Notes: a model not told the origin generated them from the sequence alone. Positions 1 to 4,885 are shown, counted from the stretch's first letter. The stretch is 5,307 bases of DNA from an uncultured Oscillospiraceae bacterium (GCA_937915075.1 CALDMA010000150.1:1-5307), one strand, 5' to 3'. Numbers and translations are program-made.

Positions 1-1
1 G

Positions 2-670
2 CAGGGCGCTACCGGCGCGACGGGCCCCACCGGCCCCACCGGCCCGGAGGGACCGGAAGGCCCACAGGGCCCGCAGGGCGAGACCGGCCCGCAGGGCGAG
101 CAGGGCATCCAGGGCCCCCAGGGCGAGGCAGGCGAGAGCGCCTACACCGCCGCCAGCAAGGGCGGCTACACCGGCACGGAAACGCAGTTCAACAGCGACC
201 TGGCCAAGATCGGGAACAAGACGGACAAGACGGTGCCCGCGGCGGCGGGCAACCTGGCCGCGCTGGACGCGGCGGGCAATCTGTCCGACAGCGGCAAGAA
301 GCCCTCTGACTTCCAGGCCAAGGTGACGGCCAGCGGACTGCTGAAGGGCGACGGCGCCGGCGGCATCAGCGCCGCGGCGGCGGGCACGGACTACTCCGGC
401 CCCAAGGCCACGGTGACGGCCACGCTGCTGGCGTCCGGCTGGACGGGCAGCGAGGCGCCCTACGTCTACACACTGGCCATCGCCGGGGTGACGGCCACCA
501 GCTACCAGGAGCTGCTGCCGGCGGTGAACATCACGGCGGAGCAGCTGAAGGCATTGCAGGCGGCCAACATCACGGACGGCGGACAGGCGGCGGGCAGCAT
601 GACGCTGAAGGCCTACGGCAAGATGCCCACCGTGGATATCCCCATCCGCGTGATCAAGGAGGGAGAGTAA
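2..670 (+). CDS. Collagen-like phage tail fibre protein, 3' part (5' end outside window)
   Basis: The frame is open from the left edge to TAA at 668-670, giving the last 222 residues of a larger protein. The visible part begins with 15 consecutive Gly-X-Y triplets (residues 2-46; GAT, GPT, GPE, GPQ, GET and similar), a collagen-like triple-helix stalk. A short segment with GGYTGTETQFNSDLAKIG follows, of a type common after collagen stalks in Firmicutes phage fibres, then an Ala/Gly-rich linker. The C-terminal domain is beta-rich by appearance and ends in PTVDIPIRVIKEGE. The protein is probably a trimeric tail or side fibre at the virion tip. It lies 4 bases upstream of the variable DGR target, so the two are probably co-translated and may sit together in the adsorption structure. 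A GTG at 233 lies inside the frame and is not the start. The family-level call rests on the stalk and context; no enzymatic motif is seen. Confidence 0.78.
   Translation, partial: QGATGATGPTGPTGPEGPEGPQGPQGETGPQGEQGIQGPQGEAGESAYTAASKGGYTGTETQFNSDLAKIGNKTDKTVPAAAGNLAALDAAGNLSDSGKKPSDFQAKVTASGLLKGDGAGGISAAAAGTDYSGPKATVTATLLASGWTGSEAPYVYTLAIAGVTATSYQELLPAVNITAEQLKALQAANITDGGQAAGSMTLKAYGKMPTVDIPIRVIKEGE
656..667 (+). promoter_or_regulatory. Ribosome binding site of the variable target gene
   Basis: AAGGAGG (656-662) runs into GGGAGAG (661-667), lying 7 to 12 bases before the ATG at 675. It is embedded in the last codons of the fibre gene, which couples translation of the two and fixes the start of the target protein. 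Confidence 0.7.
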
Positions 671-674
671 AGAA

Positions 675-1685
675 ATGCCTACTATCATTCGATTTGGCGG
701 CGGAGGCGGCAGCGGCGCGCAGAAGCTGCTGGTGAACGTGGACAGCGGCGCCGTGGTGACGGCCGAAAAGGGCAGCTACGCGGTGAGCGCCGTCAGCGAG
801 AACGGACAGGCGGTGCTGGAGCTGGACGAGGCGGGCACCTACACGGTGAGCGCTGCCAAGGACGGTACCACCACGCCGGACGTGAAGACAGCCACGGTGC
901 CGCAGGAGCTGACGCTCAGCTTCGTGGCGGCGGAGCTGAATGCCAACAGCTGGGAGATGATCAAGGCGGTATCGGACGCCGGACAGGGGGCCAACTACTG
1001 GTCCGTGGGCGACACGAAGGACGTGACGCTGACCGGCACCTGGCAGAGCCTCAACGTGTCCAACGTGACCGTCAAGGCGTTCATCATCGGCTTTGACCAC
1101 AACAGCGCCGTGGAGGGCGAGCACCGCATCCACTTCCTCATGGGCAAGATCGGCACCACCATGACGGCCTTCTGCGACAGCCAGTACGGCAACAAGACCA
1201 GCGGCGCGTACTTCACCATGAACACCAGCGACACCAACTCCGGCGGCTGGAACGGCTCGCGGATGCGGAAGACGGTGCTGGGCAACAGCAACACGCCGGA
1301 CGTGCCCCTGGAGGGCAGCCTGATGGCGGTGCTGCCGGAGGACCTGCGGGCAGTGATGAAGTCGGTAACGAAGTGGACGCAGAACAGCTCGATATTGTCG
1401 GCCACCACGGACTACACATTCCTCATGGCGGAATTCGAGATCTTCGGCGCGCGGTCGTATGCGAACAGCGCGGAGCAGAGCAAGCAGGCGCAGTACGACT
1501 ACTTTAAGGCGGGCAACCCCAAGGTGTTCTACAGGCACTCGGCGACCACCACGGCGGTCTTTGCCTGGCTGCGCTCGCCGTATGCCAGCTACAGCAGCTA
1601 TTTCTGCAGTGTGGGCACGTCGGGCGCCGCGAGCAACAGCTATGCCAGCCGTTCGCTTGGCGTCGCCCCCGGCTTTTGCGCGTGA
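675..1685 (+). CDS. DGR variable target protein, receptor-binding type (DUF6273 / C-type-lectin-like C-terminus)
   Basis: This 336-residue protein is the one diversified by the retroelement. The N-terminus has a glycine-rich linker (GGGGGSG, residues 8-14) and a small beta-sandwich-like domain (about 17-75). From about residue 92 it looks like a DUF6273-type fold (WEMIKAVSDAG, YWSVGDTKDVTL, IIGFDHN, GGWNGSRMRK, LPEDLRAVMKSVTK). Such domains are common DGR targets and are thought to adopt a C-type-lectin-like or formylglycine-generating-enzyme-like fold. The C-terminal 41 residues are written by the variable repeat (from codon V295), starting VFAWLRSP and ending GVAPGFCA just before TGA. The twelve template-Asn positions now read F296, Y303, Y306, S308, Y309, S312, G314, S320, N321, S322, Y323 and R326. 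The likely role is binding a changing host surface receptor at the tail tip. The start is chosen from the strong upstream SD. The target role is near certain; the fold name comes from motif memory and is less sure. Confidence 0.93.
   Translation: MPTIIRFGGGGGSGAQKLLVNVDSGAVVTAEKGSYAVSAVSENGQAVLELDEAGTYTVSAAKDGTTTPDVKTATVPQELTLSFVAAELNANSWEMIKAVSDAGQGANYWSVGDTKDVTLTGTWQSLNVSNVTVKAFIIGFDHNSAVEGEHRIHFLMGKIGTTMTAFCDSQYGNKTSGAYFTMNTSDTNSGGWNGSRMRKTVLGNSNTPDVPLEGSLMAVLPEDLRAVMKSVTKWTQNSSILSATTDYTFLMAEFEIFGARSYANSAEQSKQAQYDYFKAGNPKVFYRHSATTTAVFAWLRSPYASYSSYFCSVGTSGAASNSYASRSLGVAPGFCA
1553..1676 (+). repeat. DGR variable repeat (VR)
   Basis: This 124-base segment at the 3' end of the target gene aligns without gaps to the template repeat at 2311-2434 (constant offset 758). 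All 15 mismatches lie at template adenines: 7 A to G, 6 A to T and 2 A to C. Template G, C and T are all preserved. Fourteen of the 15 changes fall in AAY codons of the target frame. The remaining one is the silent GGA/GGC at 1671-1673. The last 20 or so bases (from about 1652 to 1672) are adenine-free and identical to the template. They fit the initiation-of-mutagenic-homology (IMH) element that marks the 3' edge of a VR. Confidence 0.96.
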
Positions 1686-1686
1686 T

Positions 1687-1699
1687 CGGGCGAAGCCCG
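1687..1699 (+). other. First hairpin after the VR
   Basis: CGGGC (1687-1691) pairs with GCCCG (1695-1699) around a GAA loop. An outer TGAT (1683-1686) / ATCA (1702-1705) can add four pairs across a two-base bulge. It starts right after the target stop codon, 10-14 bases past the last VR/TR identity. That is close to the position of the target-recognition hairpin in the BPP-1 DGR, although the loop here is three bases. Confidence 0.5.
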
Positions 1700-1714
1700 G
1701 CATCAGACAGACTA

Positions 1715-1736
1715 TCCCCCGGCGAAAGCCGGGGGA
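1715..1736 (+). other. Second hairpin after the VR: 9-bp stem, GAAA loop (putative DGR target-site cruciform)
   Basis: TCCCCCGGC (1715-1723) is perfectly complementary to GCCGGGGGA (1728-1736) with a GAAA tetraloop (1724-1727). DGR targets are known to need a hairpin or cruciform shortly downstream of the IMH, with a stem of roughly 7-10 bp and a 4-base purine-rich loop; this one matches that shape. No T-run follows; the next bases are GCGAAAGGAG, the SD of the next gene. A factor-independent terminator is therefore unlikely, though the hairpin could shape translation of the Avd-like gene. Confidence 0.72.
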
Positions 1737-1739
1737 GCG

Positions 1740-1753
1740 AAAGGAGAACGAGG
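1740..1753 (+). promoter_or_regulatory. Ribosome binding site of the Avd-like gene
   Basis: AAAGGAG (1740-1746) lies 11 bases before ATG 1758, with a second GAGG at 1750-1753. The site begins four bases after the GAAA-loop hairpin, so folding of that hairpin in mRNA could affect ribosome access. Confidence 0.6.
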
Positions 1754-1757
1754 CAAA

Positions 1758-2261
1758 ATGAGCGTACCGGCCTATAAGAGGCAGAAGCCGGATCCGAACA
1801 GCCCGCGGGATCCGGAGTTCGTGCTGCTGAGCAAGAAGCTGTATGTGGAGGTCATCGACCTGCTCTCGTGCATGAGCGCACGGTACGGCCGGCTGATCGC
1901 CGTGCCGACGGCGGAGCTGGCCGGGGAGGTGCAGGACTACGCCGTGAAGGCCAACGACGTGTTCCCCAGCGACGGGCAGAAGCTAACGCTGCGGCGGGAG
2001 TACCTGCTGCGTTGCCACGCGGCGGCCAAGGCGCTGGGCGAGCGCATGGACAAGGTGCACGAGGTGCTGCGGTCCAACCCGGAGGGCGCCTTCCGCAACG
2101 GCAAGGGCGTGACGCTGGGCGCGGAGGCGGCGCTGAAAAAGCTGCACCGGATGGAAACGGACGTGGGCGCCGACTGCGTGGCGCTGCGTAAGAAGCTGGA
2201 GGCGGTGGCCGACAGCGACAAGCGCCGGTATATGGCGCAGGAAAAGAAAAGGAAGTCATAA
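1758..2261 (+). CDS. avd: Avd-like DGR accessory protein (four-helix bundle)
   Basis: This 167-residue, mostly helical protein sits between the VR and the TR, the position of avd in the BPP-1 DGR. Four predicted amphipathic helices can be read: about residues 20-45 (LYVEVIDLLSCMSARYGRL), 51-70 (TAELAGEVQDYAVKANDVFP), 75-105 (LRREYLLRCHAAAKALGERM) and 118-155 (ALKKLHRMETDVGADCVAL). The ends are basic (YKRQK near the start; EKKRKS at the end). Avd proteins form basic pentameric barrels that bind the reverse transcriptase and the template RNA, and are needed for cDNA synthesis and retrohoming. At 167 residues this is longer than classic Avd (about 125-130), with extra sequence before helix 1 and after helix 4. 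The call rests on position, helical pattern and charge, not on a catalytic motif, so a divergent or unrelated helical protein remains possible. Confidence 0.75.
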   Translation: MSVPAYKRQKPDPNSPRDPEFVLLSKKLYVEVIDLLSCMSARYGRLIAVPTAELAGEVQDYAVKANDVFPSDGQKLTLRREYLLRCHAAAKALGERMDKVHEVLRSNPEGAFRNGKGVTLGAEAALKKLHRMETDVGADCVALRKKLEAVADSDKRRYMAQEKKRKS

Positions 2262-2310
2262 GACTATGGGTGTGTCTCTGAATAAGTGCCCGACTGCGTT
2301 GGCGGCGGGA

Positions 2311-2434
2311 GGCGGTCAATGCCTGGCTGCGCTCGCCGAATGCCAGCAACAGCAACAATTTCTGCAATGTGAACACGTCGGGCGCCGCGAACAACAACAA
2401 TGCCAGCAATTCGCTTGGCGTCGCCCCCGGATTT
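2311..2434 (+). repeat. DGR template repeat (TR)
   Basis: This is the donor copy of the VR, lying outside any recognised gene. Read in the target frame (codon boundary at 2318) it holds twelve AAY asparagine codons (starts 2318, 2339, 2348, 2354, 2357, 2366, 2372, 2390, 2393, 2396, 2399, 2408) and few other adenines (three AGC, one ACG, one GGA). Adenine mutagenesis of AAY can give 15 amino acids and never a stop, the usual DGR template design. Eleven of these codons differ in the VR. The adenine-free 3' end (2410-2430) is identical to the VR. Divergence starts at 2431 (A/C), 2435 (C/T), 2437 (T/C) and 2440 (C/G), as expected at the IMH*/IMH boundary. Confidence 0.96.
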
Positions 2435-2461
2435 CGTGCCCCCTCTACGCTTGGAGGGTGA

Positions 2462-2488
2462 GCAGGTCGAACAGCAACAGGACCTTGC
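2462..2488 (+). other. Spacer RNA hairpin A
   Basis: GCAGGTC (2462-2468) pairs with GACCT plus GC (2481-2488, one bulged T) around a 12-base A-rich loop. It lies 28 bases past the TR, in the spacer expected to fold and engage the reverse transcriptase and Avd. Structure read by eye only. Confidence 0.45.
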
Positions 2489-2511
2489 GCGAAAGGAGAG
2501 GCACTTCCCGT

Positions 2512-2527
2512 GACGGCGCACGCCGTC
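2512..2527 (+). other. Spacer RNA hairpin B
   Basis: GACGGC (2512-2517) is perfectly complementary to GCCGTC (2522-2527) with a GCAC loop. It is a compact, very stable stem in the TR-to-RT spacer. Confidence 0.5.
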
Positions 2528-2593
2528 CGAAACCGTCTTCCGCACCGCTGCACGGACGCTTGCCGGAACGCCAAGGAACGGCGCTGCGGCACA

Positions 2594-2613
2594 CCCGCCG
2601 GGACTATGGCGGG
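2594..2613 (+). other. Spacer RNA hairpin C
   Basis: CCCGCC (2594-2599) pairs with GGCGGG (2608-2613) around an 8-base loop, in the same spacer. In DNA this rich in G and C some stems are expected by chance, so the functional call is tentative. Confidence 0.4.
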
Positions 2614-2650
2614 CGCTTGCATGGCGGAGAAGGTGCCTACCTCCGTTTCA

Positions 2651-2693
2651 TGTGCCGCGGGAGAGCAGAGAATACGCCGGGCGGCACAGCCCG
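2651..2693 (+). other. Alternative stems just upstream of the reverse transcriptase start
   Basis: TGTGCCGC (2651-2658) is perfectly complementary to GCGGCACA (2681-2688). A second stem, CGGGC (2678-2682) with GCCCG (2689-2693), uses overlapping bases, so only one can form at a time. The pair lies 9 bases before the SD of the reverse transcriptase gene and could modulate its translation or belong to the template RNA fold. Confidence 0.4.
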
Positions 2694-2701
2694 ACGCTGC
2701 C

Positions 2702-2707
2702 GGGAGG
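2702..2707 (+). promoter_or_regulatory. Ribosome binding site of the reverse transcriptase
   Basis: GGGAGG lies 7 bases before ATG 2715. It decides the start: the in-frame GTG at 2652 has no SD before it and lies in the spacer hairpin region. Confidence 0.7.
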
Positions 2708-2714
2708 CTACCAC

Positions 2715-3836
2715 ATGACAAGCGCAGAGCGCCGGGAGGGGCGCTATCAACGACGAAAGACACGGCGGCAGGAGCGCAGGCAGCGGCGCATGGCGGCGCT
2801 GGGCGCGCTGGAGGACATCGCCCGGTTCGACCGGATGTACCAATGCGGAAAGGACTGCTGCCGTGGCGTGCGGTGGAAGACCAGCATACAGGCCTTCGAG
2901 GCGGAGCTGTTTCTACGGACGGCGCAGAGCTGCCGCCTGGTGGAAAGCGGCGCGTGGAAGCCGCAGCGGAAGCCGGTGCACTTCACCGTGATGGAACGGG
3001 GGAAGGTCCGGCCCATCGACGCGCCCCATGTGGACGACAGACAGGTGCAGAAGGCACACAGCCGGTTCGTGCTGACGCCCTGCTACGGCCCCGCCATGAT
3101 CTACGACAACGGGGCCAGCCAGCAGGGCAAGGGGCTGGAGTTCGCGTACCGGCGGCTGAAAAGGGCGCTAATGCGGCACTACCGCCGCTATGGGCGGGAG
3201 GGCAGCGTGATCCTGTGCGACCTCAAGGAGTTCTTTCCCTCCGCGCCGCGAGAGGCGCTGCTGGACCGCCACCGGAGGTATATGCCGGAGGGGCCCGTCC
3301 GGGCGCTGGCGGACGAGATGGTGCTGACGGCGCCAGAGACAGCGCCGGGCCGGGGTATGCCACTGGGCATGGAGCAGAGCCAGCAGGAGATGGTGGCCCT
3401 GCCGTCGACGGTGGACAACTGGCTGCGGTGCCAGATGCGCCTGGAGGCACAGCACTACATGGACGACTATGTGATCCTGGTGCCGCCGGGTGTGGACGCG
3501 GCGGCGGTGCTGGAGGCGTTCATCGCACGGTGCGAAGCGCTGGGGCTGCGGGTAAACCGCAGAAAATGTCATTACGCGCCGCTGCGGCGGCCCTTCCGCT
3601 ACTGCAAGACGAAGTTCCATGTGACGGAAACGGGCCGGGTGGTGACGCACCGCACCGGGGACGCACAGAGGCGCTGCCGGCGGAAGATGCGCCTGCTGGC
3701 CGATAGGGGCGACTGGGAGGGCGTAAGGGCGCAGATCGTGAGCGCCAAGGGCTACTACAAGAGACACAACGACAACGGACGCTTGACGGCGCTGCGGGCG
3801 CTGCACAGCGCACTGCGAAAGGAGAGGGCGGCATGA
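2715..3836 (+). CDS. DGR reverse transcriptase
   Basis: This 373-residue RNA-directed DNA polymerase copies the template RNA into adenine-mutagenised cDNA that replaces the VR. A very basic N-terminus (RRKTRRQERRQRR, residues 13-25) probably touches RNA or Avd. RT motifs appear in order: GKVRPIDAP (97-104), IYDNGASQQGKG (129-140), motif A VILCDLKEFF with catalytic D169, the DGR signature LGMEQSQ (217-223), and motif C YMDD with D250 and D251. LGxxxSQ replaces the QGxxxSP of retroviral, group II intron and most retron enzymes. It marks DGR enzymes and is linked to low adenine fidelity. FRYCKTKF (294-301) and GYYKRHND (346-353) lie in the thumb-side C-terminal part. No maturase, endonuclease or integrase domain follows. 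All catalytic residues are present and the frame is intact, so it is probably active. The start at 2715 is chosen by its SD. The stop overlaps the next gene by ATGA. Confidence 0.97.
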   Translation: MTSAERREGRYQRRKTRRQERRQRRMAALGALEDIARFDRMYQCGKDCCRGVRWKTSIQAFEAELFLRTAQSCRLVESGAWKPQRKPVHFTVMERGKVRPIDAPHVDDRQVQKAHSRFVLTPCYGPAMIYDNGASQQGKGLEFAYRRLKRALMRHYRRYGREGSVILCDLKEFFPSAPREALLDRHRRYMPEGPVRALADEMVLTAPETAPGRGMPLGMEQSQQEMVALPSTVDNWLRCQMRLEAQHYMDDYVILVPPGVDAAAVLEAFIARCEALGLRVNRRKCHYAPLRRPFRYCKTKFHVTETGRVVTHRTGDAQRRCRRKMRLLADRGDWEGVRAQIVSAKGYYKRHNDNGRLTALRALHSALRKERAA

Positions 3837-4234
3837 GGTATGTATGCCACAAGCGGGCGAGGTTCGAGGGCATATCCGGCAGGGCGAACATCCCCTACGG
3901 CGCCGCGCTGGAGAGGCGGGGCGACTTCCTGTACTACGAGGGGCGGCAGCTCTGCGCGGTCGGGAGCCAGCGGGCCCACGAGCATTTCAAGCGCGATGAC
4001 GACGGGCAGGGCCTGCGGCGCGGGGCGCTGACGGAGGCCATTTGCAAGACGCTGGAGCGCAAGGATACCGACCATCAGAGCCGATGGGACCGGGTGTGGG
4101 CGGACGAGCTGTGCGGGAAGTACCGGCACCCGGACCACGAGGACCACTTCCTCTGGGGCAGCGCCTTCTTTGAGGCGCCCATTGCAGATCTGAACTACAT
4201 CGCCGCGCTGGTGGGCGCGGGAAAGGAGCGTTAG
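3833..4234 (+). CDS. Conserved phage protein of unknown function, coupled to the reverse transcriptase
   Basis: This 133-residue protein starts in an ATGA overlap with the reverse transcriptase stop and has a good SD (AAAGGAG at 3818-3824, 8 bases upstream). Visible traits are a conserved-looking N-terminus (MRYVCHKRARFEGISG), two Cys in the first half, charged HFKRDDDGQG, and an aromatic/acidic C-terminal half (RWDRVWADELCGKY, EDHFLWGSAFFEAPI, LNYIAALVG). The pattern resembles small proteins I recall from tail regions of Clostridia prophages; no function is known to me. No signal peptide, membrane segment or catalytic motif stands out. It could be a virion or tail-assembly protein, or an accessory of the DGR. 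The three-base gap to the next gene places it firmly in the late operon. Confidence 0.82.
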   Translation: MRYVCHKRARFEGISGRANIPYGAALERRGDFLYYEGRQLCAVGSQRAHEHFKRDDDGQGLRRGALTEAICKTLERKDTDHQSRWDRVWADELCGKYRHPDHEDHFLWGSAFFEAPIADLNYIAALVGAGKER

Positions 4235-4237
4235 ACC

Positions 4238-4885
4238 ATGTATGTATTCAAGAAGGACGGCCAGGAGGTGGCCGCGCAGGAATGGCCGGTATGGGTGCGG
4301 CTGCTGGGAAACGGCTGCTACGGCCTCTGTGATGCCGCTGACGCGCAGGGCGTCGTGCTGGGCGGGACGGTATACTCCCTGAGCAACCGGACGCCCATGG
4401 AGGGCACAGAGGAGGTCGCGGCGGAGATCGTGGAGAGCGTGCCGTACCTGCGGGAGAAGGTGGAAACACTGGAAGGCCAGCTGGCCGTGCAGACGGCGGC
4501 CACGGAGGTGGCCTTCGTGACGCTGGCGGAGGCGGGGACCATCGACGCCGTGACGGCGGGCGAGCACCGGACGATGTTCGCCGACTGGACTGCGAACGTG
4601 GCCTATACAGTGGGGCAGCTCCGCAACTACGGCGAGAAGCTGTACCGCTGCGTGCAGGCCCACACGTCCCAGACCGGCTGGGAGCCGGACAAGGCGGCGT
4701 CCCTGTGGGCGGTGGCGGCGGATCCGGCGGAGGCGTGGCCGGCGTGGAGCAAGCCCACCGGCGCACACGATGCCTACAGCGCCGGGGACAGGGTGAGCCA
4801 CAACGGCAAGCACTGGACCAGCGACACGGACGGCAACGTGTGGGAACCGGGCGTGTACGGCTGGACGGAGAGCGCCGATGCATGA
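4238..4885 (+). CDS. Phage structural-type protein with two CBM5/12-like carbohydrate-binding modules
   Basis: This 215-residue protein has three parts. The N-terminal domain (about 1-66; MYVFKKDGQEV, GCYGLCDAADAQGV, GTVYSL) resembles short proteins from the tail regions of Firmicutes prophages. A short coiled coil follows (about 69-85; YLREKVETLEGQLAVQ), likely for oligomerisation. Two chitin-binding-like modules of the CBM5/12 type end the protein: residues about 117-160 (YTVGQLRNYGEKLYRC, HTSQTGWEP, ASLW) and about 167-209 (YSAGDRVSHNGKHWTS, VWEPGVYGW). The Y-x-x-G-x-x-V/L core followed by GKxW/Y and a WEP tryptophan is the hallmark. Such modules bind surface or cell-wall polysaccharide, so the protein probably helps adsorption, or targets a lysis enzyme in trans. 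No catalytic domain is present. The start has AAAGGAG (4222-4228) 9 bases upstream. The last 8 bases overlap the next ORF. Confidence 0.8.
   Translation: MYVFKKDGQEVAAQEWPVWVRLLGNGCYGLCDAADAQGVVLGGTVYSLSNRTPMEGTEEVAAEIVESVPYLREKVETLEGQLAVQTAATEVAFVTLAEAGTIDAVTAGEHRTMFADWTANVAYTVGQLRNYGEKLYRCVQAHTSQTGWEPDKAASLWAVAADPAEAWPAWSKPTGAHDAYSAGDRVSHNGKHWTSDTDGNVWEPGVYGWTESADA

Larger units (their letters stand above)
2262..2714 (+). ncRNA. DGR template RNA region (TR plus structured spacer)
   Basis: This 453-base gap between the Avd-like gene and the reverse transcriptase holds no convincing protein gene. It carries the template repeat (2311-2434) and a 280-base spacer with several inverted repeats. 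In the BPP-1 system the RNA template reaches from the end of avd through the TR and a spacer into the start of the reverse transcriptase gene, and the spacer is needed to prime cDNA synthesis. The layout here is the same. RNA ends cannot be seen from sequence, and no clear promoter or terminator was found inside; the RNA is probably cut from, or read within, the late operon transcript. Confidence 0.8.

Noticed and set aside
654..1703. 349-codon open frame on the minus strand opposite the target gene
   Set aside because: It mirrors the codon pattern of the + strand gene in GC-rich DNA, is rich in Arg/Val/His/Ala without domain motifs, and is covered by a well-supported gene containing the VR.
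1715..1736. Factor-independent terminator after the target gene
   Set aside because: The stem is strong but no T-tract follows; it runs straight into the SD of the next gene. The GAAA loop and position after the VR fit a DGR recognition hairpin better.
1553..2434. TR and VR as an ordinary gene duplication or insertion-sequence direct repeat
   Set aside because: Mismatches restricted to adenines of one copy cannot arise by normal drift, and no transposase or terminal inverted repeats are present.
2652..2714. Upstream GTG start adding 21 residues to the reverse transcriptase
   Set aside because: No SD precedes it and the segment forms spacer hairpins. ATG 2715 has GGGAGG at proper spacing.
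2510..3706. 398-codon + strand frame starting at GTG 2510, with an SD-like AAAGGAG 11 bases upstream
   Set aside because: It overlaps the reverse transcriptase in another frame and reads as Gly/Ala/Arg-rich low-complexity sequence. The RT frame carries all catalytic motifs.
2715..3836. Group II intron maturase or retron reverse transcriptase
   Set aside because: LGMEQSQ replaces the intron-type QGxxxSP motif, no maturase or endonuclease domain follows, there is no retron msr/msd arrangement, and a matching TR/VR pair is present.
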